Assembly: GCA_900312665.1 (NCBI GenBank)
Contig: ONZQ02000014.1
Span: 837,924 to 901,923, forward strand
Source of the DNA: Cephalotrichum gorgonifer
Taxonomy: Eukaryota > Ascomycota > Sordariomycetes > Microascales > Microascaceae
DNA length: 64,000 nucleotides
Reading direction: 5' to 3'
The position numbers and the translations under genes are program-made. Shown piece by piece: positions 53,027-63,700 of this stretch (its first letter is position 1; each line of letters starts with the position of its first letter). Below the pieces are notes generated by a model. That model saw only the letters and a list, made by a program, of their open reading frames with translations. It had not been told where the DNA came from and made no database searches.

Positions 53027-53804
53027 GGTGTCGATGGTTGACTTGGCGGTGCCAAGTTCGCTGATCGAAGAAGGAAGAGTGTCGCGTGAGGTCGATGAGT
53101 GCGTCTGTCCTGAACAGAGGCCAAGAGATCGGCCAAGACACGGCCACGGGCGGGCTATTTAACCACCTCGCAGTTGCATGGGACAATCCTTGTCTGGGTA
53201 CCGGCTCCGATGCAGGGTCTTGGCAATAAAAGTTCAACTAGACGGGCACCGAGACTTGGCCGGACTCGGTGTTCTGATCGGGTTAGCCTCCGGATCCACT
53301 CCCTCCACTGGGATGGAAGGATTGGACCTAGTGGGAACTTAAGACAGACTTGCAGAAGAAGGTGGGTGCAGGGTGCAGGGCCCACCGTCTAGATCAGATC
53401 ACCGGGGGCTGTGAATTCTGGGCGTGTTCGATTATTTGGACGGGAGAGACAAATTTCCCGATTTAGATACCGACGGGAACGTGGGTGGAACCGTTGGCTG
53501 AGTACGAAAGCTGGGCGCACATGTCATTGTGGCAAGCACCGGAGAACCCGTCTATTGTGCTGTACAGGGTGTAATTGGTCGGATAGGGAAGGTAGGTGGG
53601 AGGCAGCCTGCAAGTGTATCATGGATACGTCCCTTTTCCCATATAAATGTATACAAATATGTAATCTGAGATATACGTGAGTAAAGTCAGGAACCCTTGA
53701 AGTTGTGCCGTCTTACAGAGTATAATGAAGATCGACTTCCGGCAAGGGGCTTGACACCTACTGTCAGTTTCCCCATACAAAATGCTACACTTAAACAACT
53801 TGAA

Positions 53805-53810
53805 CACGTG
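53805..53810. promoter_or_regulatory. CACGTG motif, PHO89 upstream region
   Basis: Palindrome in GAACACGTGCAAA, 0.78 kb before the PHO89 start. Possible NUC-1/Pho4-type bHLH site by motif only. Confidence 0.3.
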
Positions 53811-54231
53811 CAAAATGGCCTAACTTATTCCAGTAGCGCAGTAAAATCCTCGGTGGCTCCAATATTCCTTCCTTGCCCATATGAATACGCCCACCGATAA
53901 CCTTCGCCAGTAATTTTTCATCAGTGACCCAAACACTCGGTTTGCGTACGCTACTCGTATCTAGCCTGAAGGAGGAGGAGCTTGTGGTCAAGATAATGGC
54001 TTAGCGCGGGGTCGGGGTTGGCCGCGGACGGCGGAGGCGGGCCCGGGGTCGTGCTCCCGCCGGCCAATCAGAGCGTCGAATCTCACCACGCCCCCGGATT
54101 CAAGATTCTGGGTGGTGCATTTAAGGTGCTAGCGTCGCATCAACCTCCACGATAGATACCGTGCCGACCGAGCACGTTTTCGATACAGGGTCCCCACTTC
54201 GCGCTAGGTTTCCTGTGAGCAAATCAGACGA

Positions 54232-54242
54232 GCACGTGGGGG
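54232..54242. promoter_or_regulatory. GCACGTGGGGG motif, PHO89 upstream region
   Basis: CACGTG at 54233-54238 followed by GGGG. The GG flank is the one preferred by Pho4/NUC-1. An 11-bp identical copy lies at 54364. Confidence 0.4.
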
Positions 54243-54363
54243 TGATTTAGCAAGCTATGTGAGGCTGGCTCTAGTTGCCACCATGTCCGACCGAGTTCCT
54301 TCCCACCACCGGAATCACAGTCCTCCCACTAATATCTCATGGCGCGTGGGGTCATGCTGCTAC

Positions 54364-54374
54364 GCACGTGGGGG
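54364..54374. promoter_or_regulatory. GCACGTGGGGG motif, second copy
   Basis: Exact repeat of the 11-mer at 54232-54242, in the same orientation and 132 bp away. 1.34 kb before the PHO89 start. Confidence 0.4.
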
Positions 54375-55603
54375 ATATTACACAACTGAGCTTCCCATCT
54401 TGGGCATACCTGCGCGACTTCAATAACCTTGATTCTTAGCGCTGATGCTCCACGCACCCTTCGGTCAACGTGTTGAGGTGGCCCATGTGGTTGGTAGGAA
54501 TATGGGCCCACGCATCTCGCCACTGGTTACTCAGCAATCTGTATTGAGAAACAGCCAATAGTCTTGACCCAAAAAATATTCCCAATGTCGTACGAAAGCC
54601 GCGATAGGCACGGGAGACGATGTTCGGCATCCCAATCCGCGGACAATACTTCGTGCTACCTACCTTTGTATAAGTAGTCGAATCGTAAACCCTGGTTTGG
54701 AACGAATAAGGAGAGCTTTGGTCAGTAAAAGCAGCCTCTGGTGGAAACCGACCTTAACAATAATGCCTGGGGGAGGCTCGTACGAACGTATATCGTGAGA
54801 TTGGACGGACTCAGGATCACAACTATTCGAGATGAGGCGCTGGTACCGCCTGGGTATTCCTCTGTAGCACTGACATCCCTGGAGGGTCATGGCCTGTCGT
54901 TCTTTCACTTAACCACGTCAGGCACACCTTGGTCCCGTCTTAGATGTACTTGGCCCTGCCTGTCACCTCACAGCCACGAGTTCAAATCCGTCCCTGACAG
55001 TCCCCGGGGACCCTCGTTCCTACCAATCAGAGCCTAATTACGGGTGTAATGTTTCATTCATACAGGATAAGAAAAGCGAAAGGGTATCACACCATTTCAG
55101 TGTTGTGGAGCCTCGGGGGGGTGCCTCACAGACCACAGAGATAAGGTGACACCAGAGTATTTGGCCCCTTGCTGCACTTACATTCCTGCCCTATGGGCTC
55201 CCGCATGATCTTCAGCTTGGGCTAGGTTTTCATGATGGATCAAACGAATGACATCCACTCCCTATGCTCAGGGGCATGCGAAACTAGCAAGACGTCGAAT
55301 GCATGTGGCGGTGCTTCTAGTACGAGCGTGTCCGTGGGCTTCGGTCTAACTTCTTCCCCCTCTGGCTACATATAATAGGAAGTAACCAGGGACAAGTATA
55401 CATTGACACTACTGACGCCGAAGATGCTTGACAGCGGGTCATCCCCGGGAAGGGGTCAGAACTACTCCGTAGTTCCACGTGGGAGGTGTGATCGACTGGT
55501 TACACCCGAGCGCGGGAGGGGAAGCAGACCACGGGAGGCAGGCTAAGGTGAGTCTATGTATAGTATGCTTCTCTGCAAGTACTAGCGGACTACGGGATCT
55601 CGC

Positions 55604-55879
55604 ATGTTCCCCACGCTTCCCATCTGGGACGAATCATCTTGCGCCATGTACGGAGTACCGAGCATTGATACCCCTGAACCCCAACCCCCTTGGATACATA
55701 GCCGTTCCCCACCACAACGATCCCTCTCCCAACAGTCTGGTTCTATAGAGCCAAGACTATATTCTCCGGAGCCAAGAATATATGCTCCGGAGCCAAGACC
55801 ATGCGTCATGGGTACCGTTGTTCCGTTGTTATACCGCCCCTCATCGCTTTTCCCCAGTCACAGTCACGGTATCAAATGA
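55604..55879 (+). CDS. Possible small proline-rich ORF with in-frame tandem repeat
   Basis: ATG-started frame of 91 codons without introns. It reads as Pro/Ser/Arg-rich and contains a repeat EPRLYSP-EPRIYAP-EPRPC encoded by three 21-bp units. No signal peptide, no known family. Repeat units with length divisible by three and an open frame through all of them are compatible with coding but can arise by chance. Listed as a candidate only. Confidence 0.2.
   Translation: MFPTLPIWDESSCAMYGVPSIDTPEPQPPWIHSRSPPQRSLSQQSGSIEPRLYSPEPRIYAPEPRPCVMGTVVPLLYRPSSLFPSHSHGIK
55748..55810 (+). repeat. Three 21-bp tandem repeat units
   Basis: Units at 55748-55768, 55769-55789 and 55790-55810, each starting GAGCCAAGA. 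Units 1 and 2 differ at two positions; unit 3 matches over the first half only. Confidence 0.85.
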
Positions 55880-57534
55880 GTTGGCTGGACCTCAATAAGG
55901 AGTATTCGTGGCTAGTACATAAACCATCCCTAATGGAAACCATGGTGAACCCCTGATAGTGAAACGGCCCGGACAATGGTCAAGTTCAATAGTACAACCA
56001 ACTCCCTCTAAGGCTAGTCTCGCGGCCTTTTATACACAAGGCTACTCCTACCTGTTTTGTCCCGATGATGTGGTCACGAGCTTCGCGTAATTTGTGATGT
56101 TTACAAGAAGTCTCTATACGACGAGCACCTGCTCGCTGAAAAGGCTGACCGTCTCTATAGGGATATCTCATTCAAAAATCTCATAATCAGCAAGGTTTAA
56201 GACTGTCCCTCCTCGGCCTCTGATCCCGGTTGACCTTGACCTTACCGTTAAAGAGCAACCGGAATTCGTTACGAGAAGGATTTCCAGACCCATGATCTCG
56301 AGCCATTCTTTCGGGTACTGCTTTGGATATGCATTCGATGTAATGGGCCAGATACTAACATTGTGGTCCCACAGTTTGAATAGTGGTGCTTCGCTAATTC
56401 GGAAGTGCTGGTAGTGCTGGCACAGGTGAACCTATTCACCTCTTTTGGTTGGCCAATCTGTTTGGATCATGATCGCTCGCAACCCCCTGGGACAGGGATT
56501 ATACGTCGTACAGGCTCTCGCGCGGGCGTGGCGTGGATTGTATGTGTGGGTCTTCCACCTCGTCTGTGAAGGCCAACAGAAGAAGGTTTGACCATTTTGA
56601 GCGCAGCAGCTTTCCACAAGTTGAAACGAAGACCTCCATACGGATACCCTTTTCTTCGAATATGAGGGCCCCCACGATGGTCCTTCTAGCTTCCTAGATG
56701 CTACCATGTTTGCGATCACATCAACTGCCTCGTTGGAGACGGGGCTGACTTTTTTTCGGCCGCTGGTTCCTGGGGACGTAGTCTTCATGCTAGCGATAAT
56801 ACCAGTTGACCGAGATATCTCGGCCCCAAGCCACAGTACCCCTTAATTGCATGTTGTCAATGTGCGCTAGTCCACCCAGTGTAGTGAATGAGCCCCTGAT
56901 GCTATCTTTCCGCCTGTAATCCTGGAGGCGGAGATGTCACAGCGAAGGGGTATTAATGTGAGGGGCATGTCATAGGGAAGGAGCAGAAGGGCACTTCCCT
57001 TGTTGGAGATCAATAATATCAAGAATTACTTGTATTGCTGTAAGCCTCTACATACTCATTATCGGAGGTTCCGAACTAAAAGTTTCCGCTCAGTTTCAAG
57101 AGCTACTGCATAGAGGATACCGTCATCTGCCCGGCTGACTAAGGTTTTGCTCCCTCCCTTTGTAACCACCGAGATCTAGCACGGCCACATCTAGCAGTAA
57201 AGCTTGGACCCCCGCACGGGGAAATCTGACATCAGCTTCAGAACAACTGCTGCCTATCGACGGGCTCAGCCGAAGCCAGTATGCAGTGAGCATAGCTGTT
57301 GTCACACCTTGTGTGAGTCATGGTCCAACTGGTTCAACTCCAAAGCAAAGAAAATGAAGAAGTACCGTCAGAATGAGTCACAGTGATGAGATTTTGGATG
57401 TAGGCTTGTTGGTTTCTTGCGTCGTCGGCAGGCGAGTGGAAATGCTTCGAGGTGATTGTAGAGATCATGCAGGCAAGTATTTAACTATCAACATAGAGAA
57501 GCTGAACTTTTAAGATCGCATCACTTCCTGTTTA

Positions 57535-59667
57535 ATGACTTCAATCCGTGACAACCTCCTCCCGATCTCGTGTTTCACAACTTCAATCAAGCCAATGCAA
57601 GCAACCATGACATCATCTGTTGTTGACAGCGCGAACCCCGCGTTTGACAAGGAACTGGCTCAAGCCATTTGCGACCTCGAGATCCCCGACTACATCAAAT
57701 TTTCGCCCGATGGTCAAAAGGTTCTGTATTCGACATCTCTCAGCAGTGGTCAGCGCAAAGGCAAACATTCTGTCTCGACGCTGTGGCTGGCGTCGACTAT
57801 AGAGCCCGGCTCATCGCGCCAACTGACCTCTGGTCTGTCCAATGACACCACTCCGACCTGGCACCCCAGCGGAAAGCAGATCGCATTCCTGTCCGACCGC
57901 TCGAAGCCAGGCGAGAGCTCCGCTATTTGGCTCCTGCGATTGGATGGCGGCGACGCAATTCCCATCACTCCAGCTGAGAACGCCCAAGACATTGGGACCT
58001 TTGCCTTTTCGCCGAACGGAAAGACGATCGCCTATGTTTCTCCCGACGAGAAGAGCCAGGATCTCCAGGACAAAGAGGAAAAGGACGAGCCTGATCCCGC
58101 CGTCTGGGGTAGCCGCTGGGAGCACGGTCGGCTACGGCTTGTTGATGTAGTTTCCAAGGACACCAAGACCCTGGTGGCAGAGGACCGACATATCAACCAG
58201 ATAGCTTGGAGTCCCGATGGCGGCAGCGTGGCTTTTTTCACCGTCAAAAACCCTCACATAGAGGAGCCCCTTCTGACAGGGACGACCATATCGACCGTCA
58301 ACATCGAAACCGGCGAAGTCAGGGATCTATGCACGGTCCCGAACGAGCCATATGCGCTGACCTGGGCACCCGATGGCCAAATTTACTTCATCACAGGCAC
58401 GCCCGTCAACAGAGACAGTGGAGGAAGGGCCGTTTACACCGTAAATCCCGCTGCAGCGCCGGGCAAGTTCGTCAAAGTAGCGTACGGTGAAGACGACGAC
58501 GCTGATTGGCTTATCGTGGCCGGTGGAAAGCTGCTTGTGAACCGCAGCGTCAGGCTTGACACTGTGATCAGCGAGCTGGGAGGGAAAGATCTCTTCCGAA
58601 AGGACACGGATGTTTGGGCCTGCGACGTGTTCGCGGATCCCACCACCGGAATCCTAACTCTCGCGGCTGGTTTGTCAGACACTAATACGCCTTATGAAGT
58701 ATTCATTGTCAAGGAGGGCCAAGACGACCTCAGACTCTCGGATCATGGCAAGGCACTCAAGGACCGCGAGTTTGGCTCAAGCTCTGTACTCACCTGCCCC
58801 TCCGCAGACGGAGAGGTTGAACTGGATGGTCTCTACGTCACTCCAACCGCCAAAATGGGAGACGAGGGCGTGCCTAAAGAACCGCTACCTACATTCGTTC
58901 TCGTCCATGGGGGGCCAACAGCCCACGACGGCGACTACTTTGACTTGTCATGCTACTACTGGGCTCCCTACCTCCTAGCCAGGGGCTACGGTGTTCTTCT
59001 CCCGCAGTATCGCGGCTCCAGCGGCCGCGGCGAGAGGTTCGCGCTGTATAGCATGGGCGGGCAGGGAAAATACGATTACGCCGATGTGATATCCATCACG
59101 GACAACGCAATCAAGAGGGGCTTTGCCGACCCGAAGAAGCTCATTGTTGGTGGCTGGAGTCAGGGTGGTCTCATCACCTACCTGTGCAGCGTGCGCAACG
59201 GCCTGCACGACCTCGGGTGGCGCTTCAACGCAGCCATTGCCGGAGCAGGTGTCTGCGAAATTGAGGGTCTCTCCCTGACAGCGGATCTTGGTTCTACCTT
59301 TGAGACTGAGCTGGCCGGCGGCCGCGCCATCTGGACGCTCAGTCGCGACGACACGAGGAACCGCCAGGGCAGCGCGCTGTGGGAGGTGGCAGGTGCGGTA
59401 GAGGAGTCTCGGCGGCGGGGGGAGCCTGTCATTCCGCCTATGCTGATCCTGCACGGGGACAAGGACGAGCGATGCCCATTTTCCCAGGCCGAGGGCTTTC
59501 GGCGCGCGTTGAGAGCTCATGGACTGCCGTGCGAGTTTGTGGCGTACCCTGGCGAGGGGCACGGCATAGAGCCTCAGAGATTCTGGCTGGACATGCTGGA
59601 GAGGGTGGAGAGGTGGTGTAGTAAGTACAGTGGAGAGGAAGAGGATCGTGTGTTGGCAATTAGATGA
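57535..59667 (+). CDS. S9 family serine peptidase (prolyl oligopeptidase/acylaminoacyl-peptidase type)
   Basis: Single exon, 710 residues. An N-terminal beta-propeller with repeated FSPDGQKV / WHPSGKQIAFLSD / FSPNGKTIAYVS / WSPDGGSVAFF blades (about 45-430) is followed by an alpha/beta hydrolase domain (about 455-700). The catalytic triad is visible: Ser542 in GGWSQGG, Asp644 in HGDKDERCP and His676 in GEGHGI. The oxyanion segment LVHGGPTAHDG is present. There is no signal peptide, so it is likely cytosolic, unlike secreted DPP5; it would cleave short or N-blocked peptides. The frame offers ATGs at 57535, 57595 (MQATMTSS) and 57607; the first is used here, but conserved sequence only starts around residue 32, so a start at 57595 is equally plausible. 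Confidence 0.92.
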   Translation: MTSIRDNLLPISCFTTSIKPMQATMTSSVVDSANPAFDKELAQAICDLEIPDYIKFSPDGQKVLYSTSLSSGQRKGKHSVSTLWLASTIEPGSSRQLTSGLSNDTTPTWHPSGKQIAFLSDRSKPGESSAIWLLRLDGGDAIPITPAENAQDIGTFAFSPNGKTIAYVSPDEKSQDLQDKEEKDEPDPAVWGSRWEHGRLRLVDVVSKDTKTLVAEDRHINQIAWSPDGGSVAFFTVKNPHIEEPLLTGTTISTVNIETGEVRDLCTVPNEPYALTWAPDGQIYFITGTPVNRDSGGRAVYTVNPAAAPGKFVKVAYGEDDDADWLIVAGGKLLVNRSVRLDTVISELGGKDLFRKDTDVWACDVFADPTTGILTLAAGLSDTNTPYEVFIVKEGQDDLRLSDHGKALKDREFGSSSVLTCPSADGEVELDGLYVTPTAKMGDEGVPKEPLPTFVLVHGGPTAHDGDYFDLSCYYWAPYLLARGYGVLLPQYRGSSGRGERFALYSMGGQGKYDYADVISITDNAIKRGFADPKKLIVGGWSQGGLITYLCSVRNGLHDLGWRFNAAIAGAGVCEIEGLSLTADLGSTFETELAGGRAIWTLSRDDTRNRQGSALWEVAGAVEESRRRGEPVIPPMLILHGDKDERCPFSQAEGFRRALRAHGLPCEFVAYPGEGHGIEPQRFWLDMLERVERWCSKYSGEEEDRVLAIR

Positions 59668-60925
59668 GGATGACGAAGGTTGAGGGCGCGGATGGAATTA
59701 TTGACCCTATATTGGCGCCCTGGTCATACTGGCATGACGCATGTCTTCAGTATTGAAAATGGTATTAAGCCTTGAGGTTAGAATCGCACTTCGCCTTCCC
59801 TCAGCCAATGCTATTGGTGGTCAAGAGCTCTGTCCCACCGTGTCGCTCAACTTTGAAACTGATTCGTCAACTTTTGAAGCGATGGCGTGCGAGTACTTAG
59901 TAACTCCTGATTACCAACCCATATCAGATCATTATCGAATATAGTTAGGCCGACCCTCCGCATTCCATCAGAGCGCTGTGACACTTGAGACACTCGACAG
60001 CGTACATGGTGAACCTATATCCAAACCAGAACGCTCTGTCATTGGGAAAATGTGAATTAACAAGACAGCCGGACTGGGAAGTACTTTGAATTGAAGATAG
60101 AGATCAGGTTATTCAAGTACGATCACCTCACTCGGACGCAAGTGGCCTTGCGGTAGGTGACCGGGCGGTTTGAGACGGTAAGCTTTACAAATACACCGAA
60201 GATTACATCGGTGAACGAGAAGGTCTGGTCGCTGGCAGTCACTCCGTCTTTGCAGGAGGTGATCTTTGCTTCGGAGACTTTCCGCCAAATCTTAACCAAT
60301 CATGTGGCAGCGGAGACTAATACGTAGAGGCTATACTTGGCGTGCGCATGAAGCCATGCAGCTTCTCCTAATGCCACGCCTGGCAGAATATCGACGTGAC
60401 AGGTACAACTTCAGCGCGCCCTTCCTGCTACATGCGTCGTAGAACTGTGCGGGTATGAAGGCATACAATGTGACGCAACTGAGAACCACGTAACTTATCT
60501 CAGGGCGTACGCAGCTACATCCAAGACCCCAGATTTATCTTCGTTCCTCATGCGACAGAGCAGATGCCGCGTGGACACCCGATCGACCAGTCTAGCCCTC
60601 CCGCCGCCCTGATTTCTAATCCTGGAATTCACCCGGAGCTGCTGACATACCATATGCAATAATGACCAGAAGCGACGCGTTGTGGAAGGTATGTTTCAAT
60701 TACGTCTGCATCGATTATCAATCCAGTCACAGGATTTATGGCGACATGATTGCGTGCTTGCGGAGACGGCGGTATACCACCACCGACTCCGTGCCTTCAT
60801 CTATATACATCTATATATATCAGGAGGCGTTAGGGACCTTGAAGACGGCACTGTTCGAAGTCCACAACGGAACGAAATTCGCAAATTTTGTTCAGACACC
60901 TAGCTCAGACTTGAATATTCACAAT
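59668..60925. other. Intergenic region, S9 peptidase to AsaB-like oxygenase
   Basis: 1.26 kb without a recognised gene. The frame of the next gene is open back to 60662, but a TATA tract at 60812-60820 inside that extension argues for transcription starting after it. Confidence 0.55.
60812..60820 (+). promoter_or_regulatory. TATA tract before the AsaB-like gene
   Basis: TATATATAT about 106 bp before the ATG at 60926. It sits within an upstream in-frame open stretch, which supports choosing the downstream ATG. Confidence 0.45.
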
Positions 60926-61892
60926 ATGGCAGCAGCAGTAGCTCAGATCCCCACCACGCCCGCCTTTGGCGCAACTCATTCTGCTCCGGAGGTGCGAACC
61001 GCCCAGCGAGAGAGCAGCGGCAAGCCCAGAGATATCCACACAGAACTTAACTACTTCAAAGATAATGAAGACGGTTCCCCCCCTCATCCTACCTATATAC
61101 AACGGCCCGAGACCTTTGAGCGCCCCGCCGAAACCCACCCGGCCGTCATCCACGATGTCCGGGGGAGGGAGGCGGACTACACGTTGGACGGCAACGGCTT
61201 CGAATTCATTCGCTACCCGACCTCGGAGAAGGACTTCCTTGACGACGACCACATCAAGGCTGTGTATTACCCCGACGTCGAGCGCTTGCTCAAGGACGTG
61301 TGAGATTTGTCCGTCCCAAGGCTTAAATGTGGCGCGGATCTAACACCTAGGCAGCACCGGTGCTTCGAAAATCTTCATTTTCGACCATACTATCCGCCGA
61401 AAGTCGGCCACCAAGGACGGACAGGCCCCGATACGGGGCCCGGTCCAACGCGTCCACATCGACCAGTCCTATGAGGCCGCCCTCTCCCGAGTACCGTACC
61501 ACCTGCCTGAGGAAGCAGAGGAGCTTGTCAAGGGCCGCGTTCAGATCATCAACGTCTGGCGCCCCATCAAGACCGTGCTCCGAGACCCTCTCGCCGTGGC
61601 CCAGGCCGACACGGTCGCGGAGGCGGACCTCGTTCCGATTCCGTTGATCTACCCGGCGCGCCGCGGAGAGACGTTCTCCGTCCGGCATAACCCGGCCCAT
61701 AAGTGGTTCTATAAGTCAGGTTTGACGCCGGAGGAGGCGCTCCTTATCAAGTGCTTTGACAGCAAGAAGGACGGGCGGGCGAGAAGGGTACCACACACTG
61801 CGTTTGTGGATCCGGAGACAGGCGATGATGTCCCCGGGAGGGAGAGCATTGAGGTCCGCGCGTTGGTGTTCCACCCGGAGGATAGAGATTAG
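60926..61892 (+). CDS. AsaB/CmcJ-like putative non-heme iron hydroxylase/desaturase
   Basis: Exons 60926-61299 and 61355-61892 (55-bp intron, donor GTGAGA, acceptor GGCAG) give 303 residues. The fold signature of this fungal-bacterial family is seen: IHDVRGREADYTLDGNGFEF, the FIFDHTIRR strand, VHIDQSY with His159 and Asp161, INVWRPIK, HKWFYKSG and VPHTAFVDP with His272. HxD plus a distal His is consistent with an Fe(II) site. Relatives include CmcJ of cephamycin synthesis and AsaB-type enzymes in fungal metabolite clusters (family knowledge). The splice was fixed by reading frame: only GTGAGA at 61300 and the acceptor ending at 61354 join KDV to TGASKIF. No signal peptide. The next-but-one gene is a P450, so a secondary-metabolite role is possible but unproven. 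Confidence 0.88.
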
Positions 61893-62326
61893 GCCAGTGG
61901 CATGATGTAAGATGTGTGATAGTGTCGGTCTGGTATTGAATAGGCTGGAGAACTTTATTTTATACTAAATATTTTATTCCTCCTTTTATGAATAACCCAC
62001 GCCGTTCCAGTCCACGCCACCCTGGTCGTGGAATGACCACTGTGCGTGCCATGTTTCATTTGATTGAAAGTTGGCACTGAGTAACGATGATTCTTGCCTA
62101 CTAAGCACACGTACCACGCGACAGCACACATATCGAACACACGCCTTTTGGGAGGACGCGTTGGTCTTCAGCTGTAGCGGGTAAAGGAACAAGCACGAGC
62201 CCAGTCTCATCAAACTAAGGCACACGTCTCAGTCCGCCGGGGTTAGCCGGTCGATATAAATTCAAGCTTACCATCGAACCCCTTATTCCTCTTTGTCACT
62301 TCTCAACAGCCTAACGGAACTGCTTC
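61893..62326. other. Intergenic region, AsaB-like gene to hypothetical gene
   Basis: 434 bp. An AT-rich stretch at 61950-61985 (TTTATTTTATACTAAATATTTTATT) follows the oxygenase stop and is the likely 3' end region. No gene seen. Confidence 0.6.
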
Positions 62327-63472
62327 ATGTCAAATAAGGAGCTGCATGTGGGCGTGCATGCGCGATGTTTCCTCTGTGATGAGGAATTACCTGACAAGGG
62401 GCCCTTCCGTCGACGGCCCAACCTCGTTGCGCGTAAACTTGTTTTTAATACCCAATGGCCACTAAGTTTGTGGGTTGACGCTATCTTTCTAGTATTCGCG
62501 GTTGGAAAATCCGTTGAAGTGGTCCGGCACGCATCAAGGGAGATAGTCAGCTTCATCCGGAACGAAATCCCACGAGTCGAGTTCTGGGTCCGGGGTTTAT
62601 ATCACCGCTTTGAAAGATACCATCCGAGAGTTCATTTCTACCCCAATGTAGAGTCGGACGGAACCTGGGAGCGAAACGTCCTTTACTGTGGACATTGTGC
62701 GCCCAACAAGGCCCTCTTCTTCGCCCATGAGGACTGCTGGAAAATCGTCAAGCATCACGGCATCGAGGGCATCCAACTTTATCAGTTTGCAGTACAGACG
62801 AAGCCATTGCTGCCGTGGAGGGGAGCCAAGCCGCACGGCAGACTTTGGGGGCTATTGCACGGCATCGACAGTCTTAATTCTGAAACGTCCTTGGGGAAGC
62901 TCCTCACCGCTATATCTCGCCAGCTACCCCCGGAGCTCCGGCAGAGTATTCTCGATGAGCTTCAACGAGCCGCGGCGGTCAGTGTTGGGGAGTTATACAG
63001 GTCCAAAGATATGTGGGAAGTCGCCCTGATGACGGGCGACGTGCTATTCACGAGGTGTGCAACGGTAGAATCACTGACAGTGCCGACCCTGAGGAGAATT
63101 CGCCCCAAGAATGACGGCCTCAGATTCGAACCATGCCGTTCATTCACTCACCTGGTGTCAACGCCGCAGTCGCGGAGTACACTGGTTGAGACGCTGTACG
63201 CCCGTGTAAGAAAATTGTTTGGACGGGCGTATATATCGGAACTAGGGTGCGCCGGAGAAGCCGCAGGTAAAGATGAACACCTGCTATCGATCCGAGCAGC
63301 CCTACCACGACTCGTGGGTTGGTCAGCAATTGAGATGTGTCGAATTCGAAGAAGCGGCATACGAAGGATCCAATGGCAAAGGCGGGTAATCGTTAATCTT
63401 AATATCCCCTGTCGCATTCGCACCATTATACCATATGTAGGAAGAGAGGGGCCAATCAGCCCTACTGCCTAA
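62327..63472 (+). CDS. Hypothetical protein with Cys-containing N terminus
   Basis: Single open frame of 381 residues. Seen: CFLCDEELPDKG near the N terminus, YCGHCAPNKALFFAHEDCWKIV in the middle (CxxC and CxxxH-like spacing that could bind a metal), and a C-terminal part (WEVALMTGDVLFTRCATVESL; LVGWSAIEMC). Paired Cys motifs followed by an 'H-x-x-C' segment are common in large lineage-specific fungal families, some of them F-box-like; no firm assignment. No signal peptide or convincing membrane helix. The last ~40 residues are basic and may be read past a missed intron. The gene lies between the AsaB-like oxygenase and the P450 on the same strand. Confidence 0.6.
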   Translation: MSNKELHVGVHARCFLCDEELPDKGPFRRRPNLVARKLVFNTQWPLSLWVDAIFLVFAVGKSVEVVRHASREIVSFIRNEIPRVEFWVRGLYHRFERYHPRVHFYPNVESDGTWERNVLYCGHCAPNKALFFAHEDCWKIVKHHGIEGIQLYQFAVQTKPLLPWRGAKPHGRLWGLLHGIDSLNSETSLGKLLTAISRQLPPELRQSILDELQRAAAVSVGELYRSKDMWEVALMTGDVLFTRCATVESLTVPTLRRIRPKNDGLRFEPCRSFTHLVSTPQSRSTLVETLYARVRKLFGRAYISELGCAGEAAGKDEHLLSIRAALPRLVGWSAIEMCRIRRSGIRRIQWQRRVIVNLNIPCRIRTIIPYVGREGPISPTA

Positions 63473-63700
63473 TCAGGTAGACAGTGCATTGGGGTTAGCA
63501 CTGAGAAGCTTATGAATCCTTCGTCCCTTTTGAGGGAGGAGGTGAGATTTTAGCGCGTCCGAGTAACAAATCAACAACATCGCAAGGAACATTAAAAAGG
63601 TTTTGGATTTCCCTCGTCTGAAATACTGCTCGTACTCATACTCACATGCATATTGACAGCAACAGGCACACAGCATTGCTGTCCTGAAATCGGACGCACC

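Larger units (their letters stand above)
53027..57534. other. Gene-poor region (4.5 kb) 5' of the phosphate transporter
   Basis: No confident gene. It holds four CACGTG motifs (53805, 54233, 54365, 55476), a 21-bp tandem repeat inside a 91-codon ORF (55604-55879), TACGGAGTA-type motifs near 55463 and 55648, and a TACTTGTA octamer at 57027. It is the shared upstream region of PHO89 (minus) and the S9 peptidase (plus). Confidence 0.55.

Noticed and set aside
54890..55000. tRNA-like B-box GAGTTCAAATCC near 54975
   Set aside because: No A-box, no 7-bp acceptor stem and no 5-bp T stem could be formed around it.
56432..56788. 118-codon minus-strand ATG frame starting MKTTSPGTSGRKKVSP
   Set aside because: The first ~60 residues look protein-like but the rest is Cys/Trp/Arg noise; no recognisable domain or clear intron. 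Left as a remote possibility.
33413..57534. Search for transposons, terminal inverted repeats or RIP-degraded repeats in the gene-poor stretches
   Set aside because: No reverse transcriptase, transposase or long terminal repeats recognised by eye, and base composition is not strongly AT-shifted. A repeat library search would be decisive.
60662..60925. In-frame 88-codon N-terminal extension of the AsaB-like gene
   Set aside because: It contains a TATA tract at 60812-60820 and no conserved sequence; family proteins begin near the 60926 ATG.
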